A stretch of DNA of 50,044 bases from Thermoleophilia bacterium UBA6103 (GCA_002423545.1 DIWP01000019.1:110202-160245); one strand, 5' to 3'; shown: positions 1-8,249, counted from the stretch's first letter. A program made the numbers and translations. Notes: generated by a model from the letters alone, not told the origin.

Positions 1-797
1 ACGTAGCCGTCGACCAGGAAGGCCACATGGTCGGCGTTCTCGGCGAACGTCTCCAGCACGTACTCGCCGCGGGCGATCATCTCGAACGGGTCGTCGGCGG
101 TGATGTTGGCCGAGAAGAGCTTGGGCTCGCCTGTCTCGTCCTGGGCCCGGCGCATCGCGTCGGCGACCAGGCGCATCGTCTCCCTGTAGGGGGCGAACGG
201 CTGGTTGCCCTGGGGCTCGTCGTTCTTGACGAAGTCGCCGCCCAGCCAGAAGTCGTGGCAGGCCTGCGCGAACAGCTCCGGCCGCAGGCCCAGCTTGGGC
301 TTGATGATGGTGCCGACGATCATGCCGCCGTTCTGCAGCGGCCGTCCCAGCACGCGCCACATGTCGACGATGTTCAGCGCCGGGCCGTCGAAGAGCCGCA
401 GGTAGGCGGGCGGCACGTAGAAATCGTGCAGCTTGGCGTACTCGACGTCACCCATGCCCTGGTTGTTGCCGATGCACAGGGTCAGGAACGAGACGATCAT
501 CGCTCGCCCGTCCGTGATGTTACGGTCGAAGAGCTCGATCGGATAGGCGATCTTCATCAGCTCGCGCGACTCGTCGGCCTCGTAGACCAGCGCGTCGACC
601 GAGCGCGTGAAGTCGTCGGTGGTACTCACCTCGACGTTGGTACCGGTCGACGATTCGGCGGCGAAGTGGGCCGCCGTGGCTGTGTACCCGTAGCCCGCCT
701 TCGGACGCATGGTGTAGGCACAGAGGACGTGCCGTCCGCCGTCTACCAGGCCGGCCTCGGTGAGCTGCGTCTCGACGTAGCGATCCGTCTGGTCCAT
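1..797 (-). CDS. cbbM: Form II RuBisCO large subunit (partial, 3' end outside window)
   Basis: Ribulose-1,5-bisphosphate carboxylase/oxygenase, form II, which fixes CO2 onto RuBP in the Calvin-Benson cycle. The first 265 codons are present and the gene runs off the left edge; the family is about 460 residues. The ATG at 797 follows GAGGAGG with 5 nt spacing. Codon counting puts GTIIKPKLG so that its lysines are K166 and K168, and GGDFVKNDE so that the carbamylated lysine is K191 with D193 and E194. This numbering is the same as in the Rhodospirillum rubrum enzyme, so the first 194 residues carry no net insertion or deletion. The N-terminal pattern (GGRHVLCAYTM, GTNVEVSTTDDFTR) is typical form II and unlike forms I, III or IV. 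It is divergent from the cupin gene at 1067 across a palindrome-rich spacer. No phosphoribulokinase or cbbR is in the window. Confidence 0.97.
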   Translation of the reverse strand, partial: MDQTDRYVETQLTEAGLVDGGRHVLCAYTMRPKAGYGYTATAAHFAAESSTGTNVEVSTTDDFTRSVDALVYEADESRELMKIAYPIELFDRNITDGRAMIVSFLTLCIGNNQGMGDVEYAKLHDFYVPPAYLRLFDGPALNIVDMWRVLGRPLQNGGMIVGTIIKPKLGLRPELFAQACHDFWLGGDFVKNDEPQGNQPFAPYRETMRLVADAMRRAQDETGEPKLFSANITADDPFEMIARGEYVLETFAENADHVAFLVDGY

Positions 798-871
798 GCC
801 CGCCTCCTCGTGCCGGATACCGGCGGCTGCCGGCCGGAGACCGATTCCTACCAGCAGCTCCATACGAGCAC

Positions 872-982
872 AACGGCCACCGCCGTTGGTGACGCCCGCC
901 CGGCGGGCGACGTGCCGCGGAGGCGGTCGGCGAACGGACAGACGGCGGGCGCCGGCGGGCGCCCGGCGGCGCCGCCGGGCGC
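872..982. promoter_or_regulatory. Cluster of three inverted repeats between cbbM and cupin gene
   Basis: The 269-bp spacer between divergent cbbM and the cupin gene holds three perfect inverted repeats: AACGGC-CACC-GCCGTT at 872-887, an 8-bp repeat with a 1-nt centre at 893-909 (CGCCCGCC/GGCGGGCG), and a 24-bp palindrome without a loop at 959-982 (half site GCGCCCGGCGGC). Terminators are not expected between divergent genes, so operators or a leader structure are more likely. GC-rich DNA makes short palindromes common; the 24-bp one is the strongest. Confidence 0.4.
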
Positions 983-1066
983 ACCTGCCGCTCGCCGATC
1001 GGCGACCGTTCGCCGGATCGCGACGCCGATGTGCTAGAACTGGCGGCGGTCGATCAGGGAGGGACC

Positions 1067-1498
1067 ATGAGCGCCGAGACGCCGACACGTCCAGTCTTCA
1101 CCGTCGCGAGCATCGACGATCTGCCGGTGGAACCCTACGAAGAAGCACCCGGCACGGAATGGAAGCCGTTGCGCCGCTACTTCGGCATCGGCTCGTTCGG
1201 TGCCAACGTGGCCCGTGCCACGCAGGCCGGCGGCCTTCTCACCCACGACCACACCGAGATCGAGGACTCCGGCACACGACACGAGGAGCTCTTCCTGATC
1301 GTCACCGGGCGGGCGACCTTCCGCGTCGAGGATGAGGAGATCGACGCGCCGGCCGGTACCTTCCTCTACGTCCCCGACCCGGCGACACGGCGCGGCGCCG
1401 TCGCCGTGGAACCGGGCACGGTGATGCTGGCGCTCGGCGCCGAGCCGGGCGCCGTCTTCGCGCCGTCCGACTGGGACACCGCGCCGCTGCCCCGCTGA
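1067..1498 (+). CDS. Small cupin-domain protein
   Basis: A 143-residue single-domain cupin (double-stranded beta-helix). The start at 1067 follows AGGGAGGG three nt upstream; an in-frame ATG at 1031 lacks such a site. The metal-site-like segment reads THDHTEIED then RHEELFLIVTGRATF, which gives candidate metal-binding His and Glu residues, followed by the second cupin motif region with FLYVPDPATRR. Members of this type are often metal-binding isomerases, dioxygenases or sensory proteins; substrate cannot be told from sequence. It is divergent from cbbM, so they may share control elements in the spacer, but a functional link is only inference. Confidence 0.85.
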   Translation: MSAETPTRPVFTVASIDDLPVEPYEEAPGTEWKPLRRYFGIGSFGANVARATQAGGLLTHDHTEIEDSGTRHEELFLIVTGRATFRVEDEEIDAPAGTFLYVPDPATRRGAVAVEPGTVMLALGAEPGAVFAPSDWDTAPLPR

Positions 1499-1646
1499 GC
1501 CGGGCGGCGGCGCGCAGGGCCGCCGCTTCACGGCGGAGCCGGCCCCGACGCCGATCTGAGGCACAGGTGGGCCCGGCCATCGCAGCCTGACACGGGCACC
1601 GGCATGTGCCGCACTGGGACCGGCCGGCGCCGCGGCGCTCCGTGGG

Positions 1647-2006
1647 TCAGACGGCGGCCTGTGGATCGCCCTCTTCGGGCACGATGCAGACGATGCCCAT
1701 GGGCGTCGCGCCGGTGTTGCGATACTGATGCGTGACTCCCGGCGGCACGAACGCGTAGCTGCCGGCCCGCAGAGCGTGCTCCTCGCCGTCGAGCTCCAGC
1801 ACCCCTTCGCCCTCGAGACCGACGTTGATGTGCGGCCATGGGTGCGCATGGCGCGGCGTGTGTCCGCCGGGCGCCAGCTCGAAGGCCCGCATCACCCAGC
1901 CGTCCCAGCCGTCCCGTGGCGAGACCAGCACGCGACGGGTCACGTCCCGCGCGCCTTCCATCGCCATCGGCTGGTCGGGCACGTCCCGCCAGTAGCCTGC
2001 CGCCAT
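1647..2006 (-). CDS. Small cupin-domain protein
   Basis: A 119-residue cupin_2-type protein, predicted soluble. The ATG at 2006 is preceded by GAGGAGG on the minus strand. The first cupin motif is visible as HTPRHAHPWPHINVGLEGEG and the second as FVPPGVTHQYRNTG, giving a complete set of candidate metal-binding His residues. This pattern is common in stand-alone cupins with unknown substrate. It is convergent with the other cupin gene (148-bp gap) and only distantly similar to it, so it does not look like a tandem copy. A specific reaction cannot be assigned. Confidence 0.85.
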   Translation of the reverse strand: MAAGYWRDVPDQPMAMEGARDVTRRVLVSPRDGWDGWVMRAFELAPGGHTPRHAHPWPHINVGLEGEGVLELDGEEHALRAGSYAFVPPGVTHQYRNTGATPMGIVCIVPEEGDPQAAV

Positions 2007-2310
2007 CGTCCCCTCCTCTGTCGAGTCGCCGCCGACCCGAGTCGCCGTCTTTCTTCACCAGTATGCCACGGCGACGGCGCCGGCGATCGAGCGCGGCCGC
2101 CCGGCGCTGCCACCCGGCGCGGCCGCCGCCGTCGCTGTGGCCGGCGCCCATCATGCCGTGCACGGCCAGCGGCGTGTCGATTCCCAGCTCTCTCACAGTG
2201 TCGCCTCAGACGCACCCCATCCCGGTGGGACACACTGGCTGCGCAACAGGGAGCAGTCCGAACGTCGGCCGCCGGCGCGGCCGGACGCCAGCGACAGAAG
2301 GAGAGTCGAC
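2007..2310. other. 304-bp intergenic region, divergent promoters expected
   Basis: This spacer separates a leftward cupin gene from a rightward secreted-protein gene. I see a direct repeat of GAGTCGCCG at about 2024 and 2039 but no convincing -35/-10 pair and no coding signal. Open frames across it are arginine- and proline-rich, as expected for noncoding high-GC DNA. Confidence 0.4.
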
Positions 2311-3129
2311 ATGAGCACACGGAGATGGGTCATCGTAGCCGGCGTGGGAGCGGCGACCGTCGCCCTGACGCTGGGCGTCGCGCTGACACGCGGTGATGGG
2401 GCCACGGCGAGCGCGGCTGAGACGGCCTCCCTCACGGCATACGTCGCCAACAACAGCGACACCGACACGGCGGACGGCACCGATCCGCGCGCACAGATCC
2501 GCGACCTCATGACCAACGAGGACTTCCGCGACGACGTCGCCGCCCTGCGCGACACGCACGAAGCCGCCATGGACGAATGGTGGGACACCCACGGCGAAGA
2601 TCCCGACAGCGATGCTGCCCGCGAGGCCCGCGAGTCGCTCCGGGAGCAGCAGCGCACGCAGATGAACGCGCTGCTCGAGAAGTACGGCGTGGACACCAGC
2701 GCCATGGAAGAGGCGCATGAGACCGCGCAGCAGGCTCGCGAGAAGCTCCAGGACCTGATGGCCGACGACCAGTTCCGCGCCGACCTCGACGAGGTCCGCG
2801 ACGCGCAGCAGACGGCGATGGAGAAGTGGTGGGACTCCTACGGTGAGGACCCGACCAGCGACAAGGCTCGCGAGGCGATGCAGAAGCTGCGCGAGGACGC
2901 GCGTGCCGACATGGAGAAGCTCCTCGAGAAGTACGACGTGGAGCTGCCCGACGGCCGTGGCGGCGGCGTCTTCGGCGGCCGCGGCGGCGACATGATGGGT
3001 CCCGACGGCTTCGGCGGTGGCATGGGGCCGATGGAGCGCGGCGGCGGCATGGGCGGCGACTGCGAGCCGCCGGTCGACGACGGCTCCGGCAGCGACGCCC
3101 AGGACGGCGCCACGACCCTGTCACTCTGA
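2311..3129 (+). CDS. Secreted or anchored protein with two WWD repeats and Gly-rich tail
   Basis: A 272-residue protein of unrecognised family. The ATG at 2311 follows AAGGAGAG; residues 4-27 form an N-terminal hydrophobic segment, a signal peptide or anchor. Residues 61-128 and 144-211 are an ungapped duplication at an offset of exactly 83. Both copies share IRDLM/LQDLM, then F-R-D, a WWD (90-92 and 173-175), GEDP, a run of charged helix and LLEKY. The repeats are strongly helical and acidic, so paired coiled hairpins are likely. Residues 214-250 are a Gly/Met-rich tail (GGG, GGMG), followed by an acidic end with one Cys. The layout recalls periplasmic Spy/CpxP-type helical proteins, but LTxxQ motifs were not seen. 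Metal binding or envelope stress roles are possible, not shown. Confidence 0.8.
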   Translation: MSTRRWVIVAGVGAATVALTLGVALTRGDGATASAAETASLTAYVANNSDTDTADGTDPRAQIRDLMTNEDFRDDVAALRDTHEAAMDEWWDTHGEDPDSDAAREARESLREQQRTQMNALLEKYGVDTSAMEEAHETAQQAREKLQDLMADDQFRADLDEVRDAQQTAMEKWWDSYGEDPTSDKAREAMQKLREDARADMEKLLEKYDVELPDGRGGGVFGGRGGDMMGPDGFGGGMGPMERGGGMGGDCEPPVDDGSGSDAQDGATTLSL

Positions 3130-3206
3130 CCTGCCCCACCGCGGCGGTCTCCCCTCCCGCTGCGGCTCTCGAGCGACGGCGCAGGACCGCCTCGCGCCGC
3201 GCTCGG

Positions 3207-3247
3207 GACGCGGACACGCCCGCCGGACCGGCGGGCGTGTCCGCGTC
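3207..3247. terminator. Bidirectional terminator hairpin
   Basis: A perfect 18-bp stem (left arm 3207-3224, right arm 3230-3247) with a 5-nt loop GGACC. It lies between the convergent secreted-protein gene ending at 3129 and the antiporter gene ending at 3259, so it can serve both. No clear T-run follows on either side. Confidence 0.85.
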
Positions 3248-3258
3248 GCTTCAGTGTC

Positions 3259-4509
3259 TCAGGTCCCCGGATGATGCGCCGGCCCGGCGACGCCCATCCG
3301 CTTCGCGAAGGGACCCATCGTGAGCCCCTGGATCAGGAGCGAGAAGAGCACCACGCCGAAGGTCAGCGTGACCAGCCTCGCCTGCCCGGGCGTGTCCCGC
3401 GGCACGCTGAGGGCCAGCGCCAGGGCCACCGTCCCACGCAGGCCGCTCCAGACGAGCACATGCTGCCAGCGACCGGGCAGCGGCGGGCAGAGGAAGCGGC
3501 CGATACCGGCGCTCGCGTACACGGACACCGCTCGAGCGGCCAGGACGATGACGAAGGCCAGACCGATGAGCCCGATCTGGTCGCCGATCGCCCGCAGATC
3601 CATCTGGGCGCCGATCAAGAGGAAGACCAGCGAGTTGACGATGAACGCGGCGTACTCCCAGAAGATGGTGACCGCCTGCTTGACCCCCTCGCTCATGCCG
3701 AGCTCGCGCCCGACGTTGCCGACCACGATGCCGGCCGCCGCGCAGGCCACCGGCCCGGACATGCCGAGCTGCTCGGCGAGGAGGAACGACCCGTACGCCA
3801 CGATCGTCGTCATCATCAGCTCGAGCAGTTGTTCGTCGAAGCGGCGGTGGAGACGTGAGGCGACGTACCCTATCGCCAGGCCGACGGCCAGACCGCCGGC
3901 GGCCATCCAGAGGAAGCGCAGCACGGCGTCGTCGATACCGACCGACCCCGGCTCCCGCAGCACCATCAGGGCGATCGCGAAGACCACCGCGGCGGTGCCG
4001 TCGTTGAAGAGGCTCTCGCTGTCGATGACCGTCGTGAGGCGTCGGTCGGCGCGCAGGCGGCGGAAGAGCGCCACCACGCTCACCGGGTCGGTAGCGGCGA
4101 TCAGCGCCGAGAAGAGCATGATCTCGGCGATCGGCTCGTCGGTAAGCCAGCGCAGGCCTGCGGTCGTGATGGCAAAGGACACCAGCACACCGAAGATCGC
4201 CAGCAGCGCGATGACCGGCCAGTAGCGCTTCAGGTACGCCGCCGGCGTGTTGAGCGCCGCCTCGAACAGGATCACCGGCAGGAAGACGAGGAAGACAAGG
4301 TCGGCCGAGAACTGCAGGTCGCGCAACAGGCCGCTGACGCCGACGACGAGGCCGGCGAGCACCAGAGTGACCGTGTAAGGCAAGCGCAGGAACCGCGTGA
4401 CCACGGAGACCACGGCGGCCAGCGCCAGCAGGGCGATGATGGTCTCCTCGATCCCCAGCGTCTCGCTGCTCGTGGCGATCAGGTCGAGGCACTCGCGCAA
4501 GGCGTTCAC
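3259..4509 (-). CDS. CPA1-family Na+/H+ (cation/proton) antiporter
   Basis: Integral membrane monovalent cation/proton antiporter of the CPA1 (NhaP/NHE-like) family, 416 residues, with about 12 hydrophobic segments from residue 20 to 400. The ion-transport core is visible as ATDPVSVVALF in the middle of the protein, with the conserved Asp, followed by SESLFNDGTA, another family hallmark. The chain ends soon after the last membrane segment, so no large cytoplasmic regulatory domain is present. It starts with GTG at 4509. It is the last gene of a leftward operon after rpiA (43-bp gap) and is followed by a strong hairpin. Ion preference (Na+ or K+) cannot be told. Confidence 0.93.
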   Translation of the reverse strand: MNALRECLDLIATSSETLGIEETIIALLALAAVVSVVTRFLRLPYTVTLVLAGLVVGVSGLLRDLQFSADLVFLVFLPVILFEAALNTPAAYLKRYWPVIALLAIFGVLVSFAITTAGLRWLTDEPIAEIMLFSALIAATDPVSVVALFRRLRADRRLTTVIDSESLFNDGTAAVVFAIALMVLREPGSVGIDDAVLRFLWMAAGGLAVGLAIGYVASRLHRRFDEQLLELMMTTIVAYGSFLLAEQLGMSGPVACAAAGIVVGNVGRELGMSEGVKQAVTIFWEYAAFIVNSLVFLLIGAQMDLRAIGDQIGLIGLAFVIVLAARAVSVYASAGIGRFLCPPLPGRWQHVLVWSGLRGTVALALALSVPRDTPGQARLVTLTFGVVLFSLLIQGLTMGPFAKRMGVAGPAHHPGT

Positions 4510-4552
4510 ACGTGCATCTCATCTCCCGACGGGGCCACGCCGCAGCGCCGCG

Positions 4553-5215
4553 TCAGGTACGCTCGATACGCTCCACGCCGTCCGCTGCGGCGCTCAGGAC
4601 GATGTCTGCCGGCCGCAGTGCGAAGATCCCGCAGTCGACGACACCGGGGATGGCGTCGAGCTCCCGCTCCATGCGTTCCGGGTCGCTCAGGTCCAGGCCG
4701 TGCACGTCGAGGATGATGTTGCCGTTGTCGGTGACGAAGCCGGCGCGCGGCTGGGGACGGCCGCCGAGCCGCGCGATGACGGCCGACACGACGCTGCGGG
4801 CGAGCGGGACGACTTCGACGGGCAGCGGAAAGGCACCCAGCTGCGGGACCAGCTTCACCCGATCGACGATGCAGACGAACACCTCGGCGGCGGAGGCCAG
4901 GATCTTCTCGCGGGTGAGCGCTCCACCGCCGCCCTTGATGAGCCGCAGCCGCGGGTCGACCTCGTCGGCGCCGTCGACATACAGGGGCAGCACATCGATG
5001 CCGGCCATATCGAGGACGGGGATCTCGCGCGCCGCGAGCTTCGCTGCGGTGTCGTCGGAGCTCGCCACGGTGCCGACGATGGCGTCACGCCGGCCGGCCA
5101 GCAGATCGATGAAGTGAGCCGCTGTGCTGCCGGTCCCGACACCGACCACCATGCCCGGGCGGACGTACTCGAGCGCCGCCTCGGCGGCGCGCCGTTTGAG
5201 CTGCTCGCGATCCAT
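4553..5215 (-). CDS. rpiA: Ribose-5-phosphate isomerase A
   Basis: Interconverts ribose-5-phosphate and ribulose-5-phosphate in the pentose phosphate pathway; in a Calvin cycle it feeds ribulose-5-phosphate to phosphoribulokinase. The 220-residue length is normal. Hallmarks are GVGTGSTAAHFID (phosphate loop), VASSDDTAAKL, YVDGADEVD (catalytic Asp region), IKGGGGALTREKI (catalytic Glu and Lys region) and VTDNGNIILDVHG. The ATG at 5215 lies one base after the upstream DUF454 gene stop, so translation is probably coupled. With a form II RuBisCO 4 kb away it could serve carbon fixation, but the enzyme is universal and this is not evidence by itself. Confidence 0.97.
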   Translation of the reverse strand: MDREQLKRRAAEAALEYVRPGMVVGVGTGSTAAHFIDLLAGRRDAIVGTVASSDDTAAKLAAREIPVLDMAGIDVLPLYVDGADEVDPRLRLIKGGGGALTREKILASAAEVFVCIVDRVKLVPQLGAFPLPVEVVPLARSVVSAVIARLGGRPQPRAGFVTDNGNIILDVHGLDLSDPERMERELDAIPGVVDCGIFALRPADIVLSAAADGVERIERT

Positions 5216-5216
5216 C

Positions 5217-5768
5217 TCATCGACCCCCTTCGTCGTCCGGCCCGGTCACCGCCGGCGGACTTGACCGCCGGTCGGCGGGCTCCGCCGCATCGCCGCACCC
5301 ATCGTCGGGACGCCGCCACGCCTCGTCCTCCAGCCGGTCGCCGCTGCCGGCGCGTGTCGCGATGAAGACGCTCACACCGGCGCCGACGACCGCCAGACCG
5401 GCCACGGCCACGGCCTTCCAGCGCTGCGGCTCAAGCTGCCAGAGCACGATCGCCGCCGACGCAACGATACCCGACCAGAGCACCGCCAGGGCGGTCGCCT
5501 TCGCCTGCCGCGACATGCCGCCCCCGTACAGGAAGCCTACGACGTACTGGCCCAGCCGCGGATGACAGACCAGCCAGCGATGCAGCCGCCCCGACGAGCG
5601 CGCGAAGCACCACGCCGCCAGCAGCAGGAACGGCGTCGTGGGCAGCAGCGGCACCACCACGCCGACGGCACCGACGGCGACAGACACCATCCCGGCGGCG
5701 ATCAGGGCGTAGCGACGTGCGTGGCTCACAGCGACGAGTCGCTGCGGCCGCCTGCCGACTCCGGCCAC
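5217..5768 (-). CDS. DUF454 (YbaN-like) inner-membrane protein
   Basis: Small integral membrane protein of the DUF454/YbaN family, function unknown. The conserved N-terminal half reads GVVVPLLPTTPFLLLAAWCFARSS, then HRWLVCHPRLGQYV and a GGG-containing loop, with about four membrane helices within residues 20-140. The last 45 residues are a hydrophilic Asp/Pro/Arg tail unusual for the family. The GTG at 5768 is used here; an alternative GTG at about 5726 would remove 14 residues. It sits 19 bp after the DAK2/DegV gene and 1 bp before rpiA in the same operon. Confidence 0.85.
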   Translation of the reverse strand: MAGVGRRPQRLVAVSHARRYALIAAGMVSVAVGAVGVVVPLLPTTPFLLLAAWCFARSSGRLHRWLVCHPRLGQYVVGFLYGGGMSRQAKATALAVLWSGIVASAAIVLWQLEPQRWKAVAVAGLAVVGAGVSVFIATRAGSGDRLEDEAWRRPDDGCGDAAEPADRRSSPPAVTGPDDEGGR

Positions 5769-5787
5769 CCCCGCATGCAGGCGTCGA

Positions 5788-7635
5788 TCAGCGACGCAGG
5801 CGATGGACGCCGACCGACACCGAGTCCAGCCCCACGTGAGCGGTGAGCACAGGACCGGAGCGGACTATCGGCACGTCGGCGAGCCCGAACCGGGCCCGCA
5901 ATCCGTCGGCGACGTGGACGGCGCCTTCTTCGTTGCCGGTGTGCACGACCATACAGCGCACCGGCAGGTCGCCGGCGAACCTGGCGACCCGCTTCACGAC
6001 GTTGTCCAGAGCACCGCGGTAGCCGACCGCGACGCCGCCCTTCTGTGCCGCTCCCATGGTGTCGAACGTGATGATCGGCTTGAGATGCAACGCGTTGATC
6101 AGTCCGGCGGCACGCGGGTTGACGCGCCCGCCGCGCACCGCGAAATCGAGCGTCCGCACGGTGCCGATGACGGTGATGTCGCTGCGCATGGCGTTCGCCC
6201 GGCGCTCGATCTCGTCGAGGTCGGCGCCGGCGGCGATCATCGCGCCGACCGCCTCGATGAGCAGGCCCGCGCCGACCGAGTTGGTGCGTGAATCGATGAC
6301 GCGCACCCGCTGCGGATCGACCTCGCGCGCCGCCGCCAGAGCGGACTGACAGGTGCCCGACTGGGCCGCCGCGATGTGCACCGACACGACGCCGTCGCGA
6401 TACTCGAGCAGGTTGCGATACGTCTCGCGGAAGTCGGCCACCGGCGGTTGCGAGGAGATCGGCAGCTTCTCGGCGGAGCGCAGACGGCGGACGAAGCCGT
6501 CGAGCGTCATGTCGACGCCGTCGAGGTAGCTCTCGTCGCCGAACGACACCGTGAGCGGTACGGCCACCACGCCCAGTTCGAACGCGGCCTTCTCCGGGAG
6601 GTCGCAGGTGGAGTCGGAGACGATGGCGATGGCGGCCTCGCGGGCGCCGAGCTGCTGCAGCACCATGTCGTCGACCTTGGTGCGCTCGAGGACGCCGAAG
6701 GCGGCCACCGTCTCGAGGAATCGCTTGGGCTCGTTGGTGTGGATGTGCACGCGCACTCGCTCGTCGCCGCCGGCGACGACCAGCGACTCCCCGAGATCGC
6801 TCACCACCTTCATCACGGCCTCGCGGTCGAGCGGCGCCCGGCCGTCGCCGCGCGCCACGAGCGCCTCGGTGCAGTACCGGAAGCGCTCGTCGATCTCTTC
6901 GTGGACGGCGACCAGCGGCGCGGCGCCGTGCGGCGCCGCCTCGATCGGCTCCCAGTCCTCGGTGCGGCCGGTCTTGATCCACTCGAGGGCGCCCTCGAGA
7001 AAGTAGACGAACCCCTGACCGCCGGCATCGACGACGTGGCTGCGGGCCAGGACTTCGAGCTGACGCGGCGTCAGCGCCAGCGCCTGCCGGGCGCTGCCGA
7101 GGGCGCCGCTCAACAGCTCGCGGAAGTCGTCGACGCTGTCCGAGTCGGTACGCATGCGGTGGGCCCAGGCGCGCAGGACCGAGAGGATGGTGCCCTCGCG
7201 CGGGTTCTGCAGCGCACGGTAGGCGGCATCGGTGCCGCCATGGGCGGCGGCGGCGAACTCGCGTGTGGTGACCTTGACGCGCTCGCTCATCGCCGACGCC
7301 AGACCGTGCAGGAACTGGGCGACGATAGCGCCCGAGTTGCCCCGGGCCCCATCGAGCGCGGCGTCGGCGGCGACCCGCGCCGCCGCTCCGACCTCACCCG
7401 GCGAGTCGTCGCCGAGGCGGGCGGCGGCGGCCTTGAAGGTCGCCGCCAGATTGGCGCCGGTGTCGGCGTCGCGGACCGGGAACACGTTGATGCGGTTGAG
7501 GGCCTCCTGCTCACGCACCACGGCGAGGGTCCCGGCCCGGAGGACCTGCGCGAAGTCGCGGCCGTCGAGGTACGCGATAGGAAGGTCATCGACGGCCGTC
7601 GTGCCATCAGCGAGGATCTCCGGCGGAGTACTCAT
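5788..7635 (-). CDS. DAK2-DegV fusion protein (FakA-FakB type fatty acid kinase)
   Basis: A 615-residue fusion of a DAK2 kinase domain (about 25-225), a middle linker domain (about 230-325) and a DegV fatty-acid-binding domain (about 335-610). In Firmicutes these are separate proteins, FakA (kinase) and FakB (acyl carrier), which phosphorylate fatty acids for phospholipid synthesis. Kinase hallmarks are NRINVFPVRDADTGANL (the two Mg-binding Asp are kept, though the usual PDGDTG reads RDADTG), GARGNSGAI and VVDAGGQGF. DegV hallmarks are SDSTCDLP, SSQPPVADF and IDSRTNSVGAG. The ATG at 7635 follows GGAGGAGG. It lies second in the operon, 35 bp after the HEAT gene. Fatty acid kinase activity is inferred from family, not shown. 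Confidence 0.93.
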   Translation of the reverse strand: MSTPPEILADGTTAVDDLPIAYLDGRDFAQVLRAGTLAVVREQEALNRINVFPVRDADTGANLAATFKAAAARLGDDSPGEVGAAARVAADAALDGARGNSGAIVAQFLHGLASAMSERVKVTTREFAAAAHGGTDAAYRALQNPREGTILSVLRAWAHRMRTDSDSVDDFRELLSGALGSARQALALTPRQLEVLARSHVVDAGGQGFVYFLEGALEWIKTGRTEDWEPIEAAPHGAAPLVAVHEEIDERFRYCTEALVARGDGRAPLDREAVMKVVSDLGESLVVAGGDERVRVHIHTNEPKRFLETVAAFGVLERTKVDDMVLQQLGAREAAIAIVSDSTCDLPEKAAFELGVVAVPLTVSFGDESYLDGVDMTLDGFVRRLRSAEKLPISSQPPVADFRETYRNLLEYRDGVVSVHIAAAQSGTCQSALAAAREVDPQRVRVIDSRTNSVGAGLLIEAVGAMIAAGADLDEIERRANAMRSDITVIGTVRTLDFAVRGGRVNPRAAGLINALHLKPIITFDTMGAAQKGGVAVGYRGALDNVVKRVARFAGDLPVRCMVVHTGNEEGAVHVADGLRARFGLADVPIVRSGPVLTAHVGLDSVSVGVHRLRR

Positions 7636-7670
7636 GACCCGACCTCCTCCCTGGCCACGACGAAGCAGCC

Positions 7671-8174
7671 TCAGTCCGCGGGCTTGACACGCCGGTAGGC
7701 CTTGCGAGCGGCCTTCTGCACGTAGGCGTTGTCGTCGTTCATGGCCGCCAGATGCAGCGGCCTCGCGGCACGCTCGTCGCCGATCTTGCCGAGCGCCTCG
7801 GCAGCGAGCTTGCGCAGCAGCGGATCGGTGTCCCGCAGAGCGTCGATCAAGACAGGGACCGCCTTGGGATCGCCGGCCTCGCCGAGCACGTATGTGACGT
7901 CCTGGCGCCGGTGGACGCTCTGCTTGTCCGTGTGGACGAAGATCATGGCGTCGACGGCCGGCTCACCGGCCAGCACCAGCGCTTCACGGACGATCGCCAG
8001 CCGGCGGATGTTCTTGGTGTTCAGCTCGCCGATGAAGAAGTCGATCATGTCGGCGAGAGCCACCGCCGCCCTGCCGGCGATCTCCGGGTCACGGTTCTTG
8101 GCGGCCTTGACGAGGCCCTCGACGCTGCCCTCGGCGTACAGCTTGTCGACGTCTGGCGGCGAGAACAGACCCAT
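7671..8174 (-). CDS. HEAT-repeat protein
   Basis: A 167-residue all-helical repeat protein. HEAT/PBS-lyase-like repeats are visible as GRAAVALADMIDFF, RQDVTYVLGEAGDPKAVPVLIDAL and LRKLAAEALGKIGDERAARPL, which gives about four repeats. Such proteins are usually scaffolds for protein binding; no enzymatic motif is seen. The ATG at 8174 follows GGGAG with 5 nt spacing and is preferred over an in-frame GTG at 8204. A possible -10 (TACAGT on the minus strand, 8210-8215) lies just upstream, without a good -35. It opens the operon running to the antiporter gene. Confidence 0.82.
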   Translation of the reverse strand: MGLFSPPDVDKLYAEGSVEGLVKAAKNRDPEIAGRAAVALADMIDFFIGELNTKNIRRLAIVREALVLAGEPAVDAMIFVHTDKQSVHRRQDVTYVLGEAGDPKAVPVLIDALRDTDPLLRKLAAEALGKIGDERAARPLHLAAMNDDNAYVQKAARKAYRRVKPAD

Positions 8175-8225
8175 GCGGTCTCCCAGGCTCGGTGTGGACT
8201 GCACACCAGACTGTACCTGACACCA

Positions 8226-8249
8226 GGCGGCGCGACCACTTGCGCCGCC
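8226..8249 (-). terminator. Terminator hairpin after SDR gene
   Basis: Perfect 8-bp stem GGCGGCGC/GCGCCGCC with an 8-nt loop, just downstream of the SDR stop at 8259 on the minus strand. No T-run follows. It separates the catabolic locus from the HEAT-rpiA operon. Confidence 0.6.

Noticed and set aside
27..1037. Long rightward open frame overlapping the RuBisCO gene
   Set aside because: It is antisense to cbbM, whose protein matches form II RuBisCO residue by residue; the frame is a GC-driven shadow.
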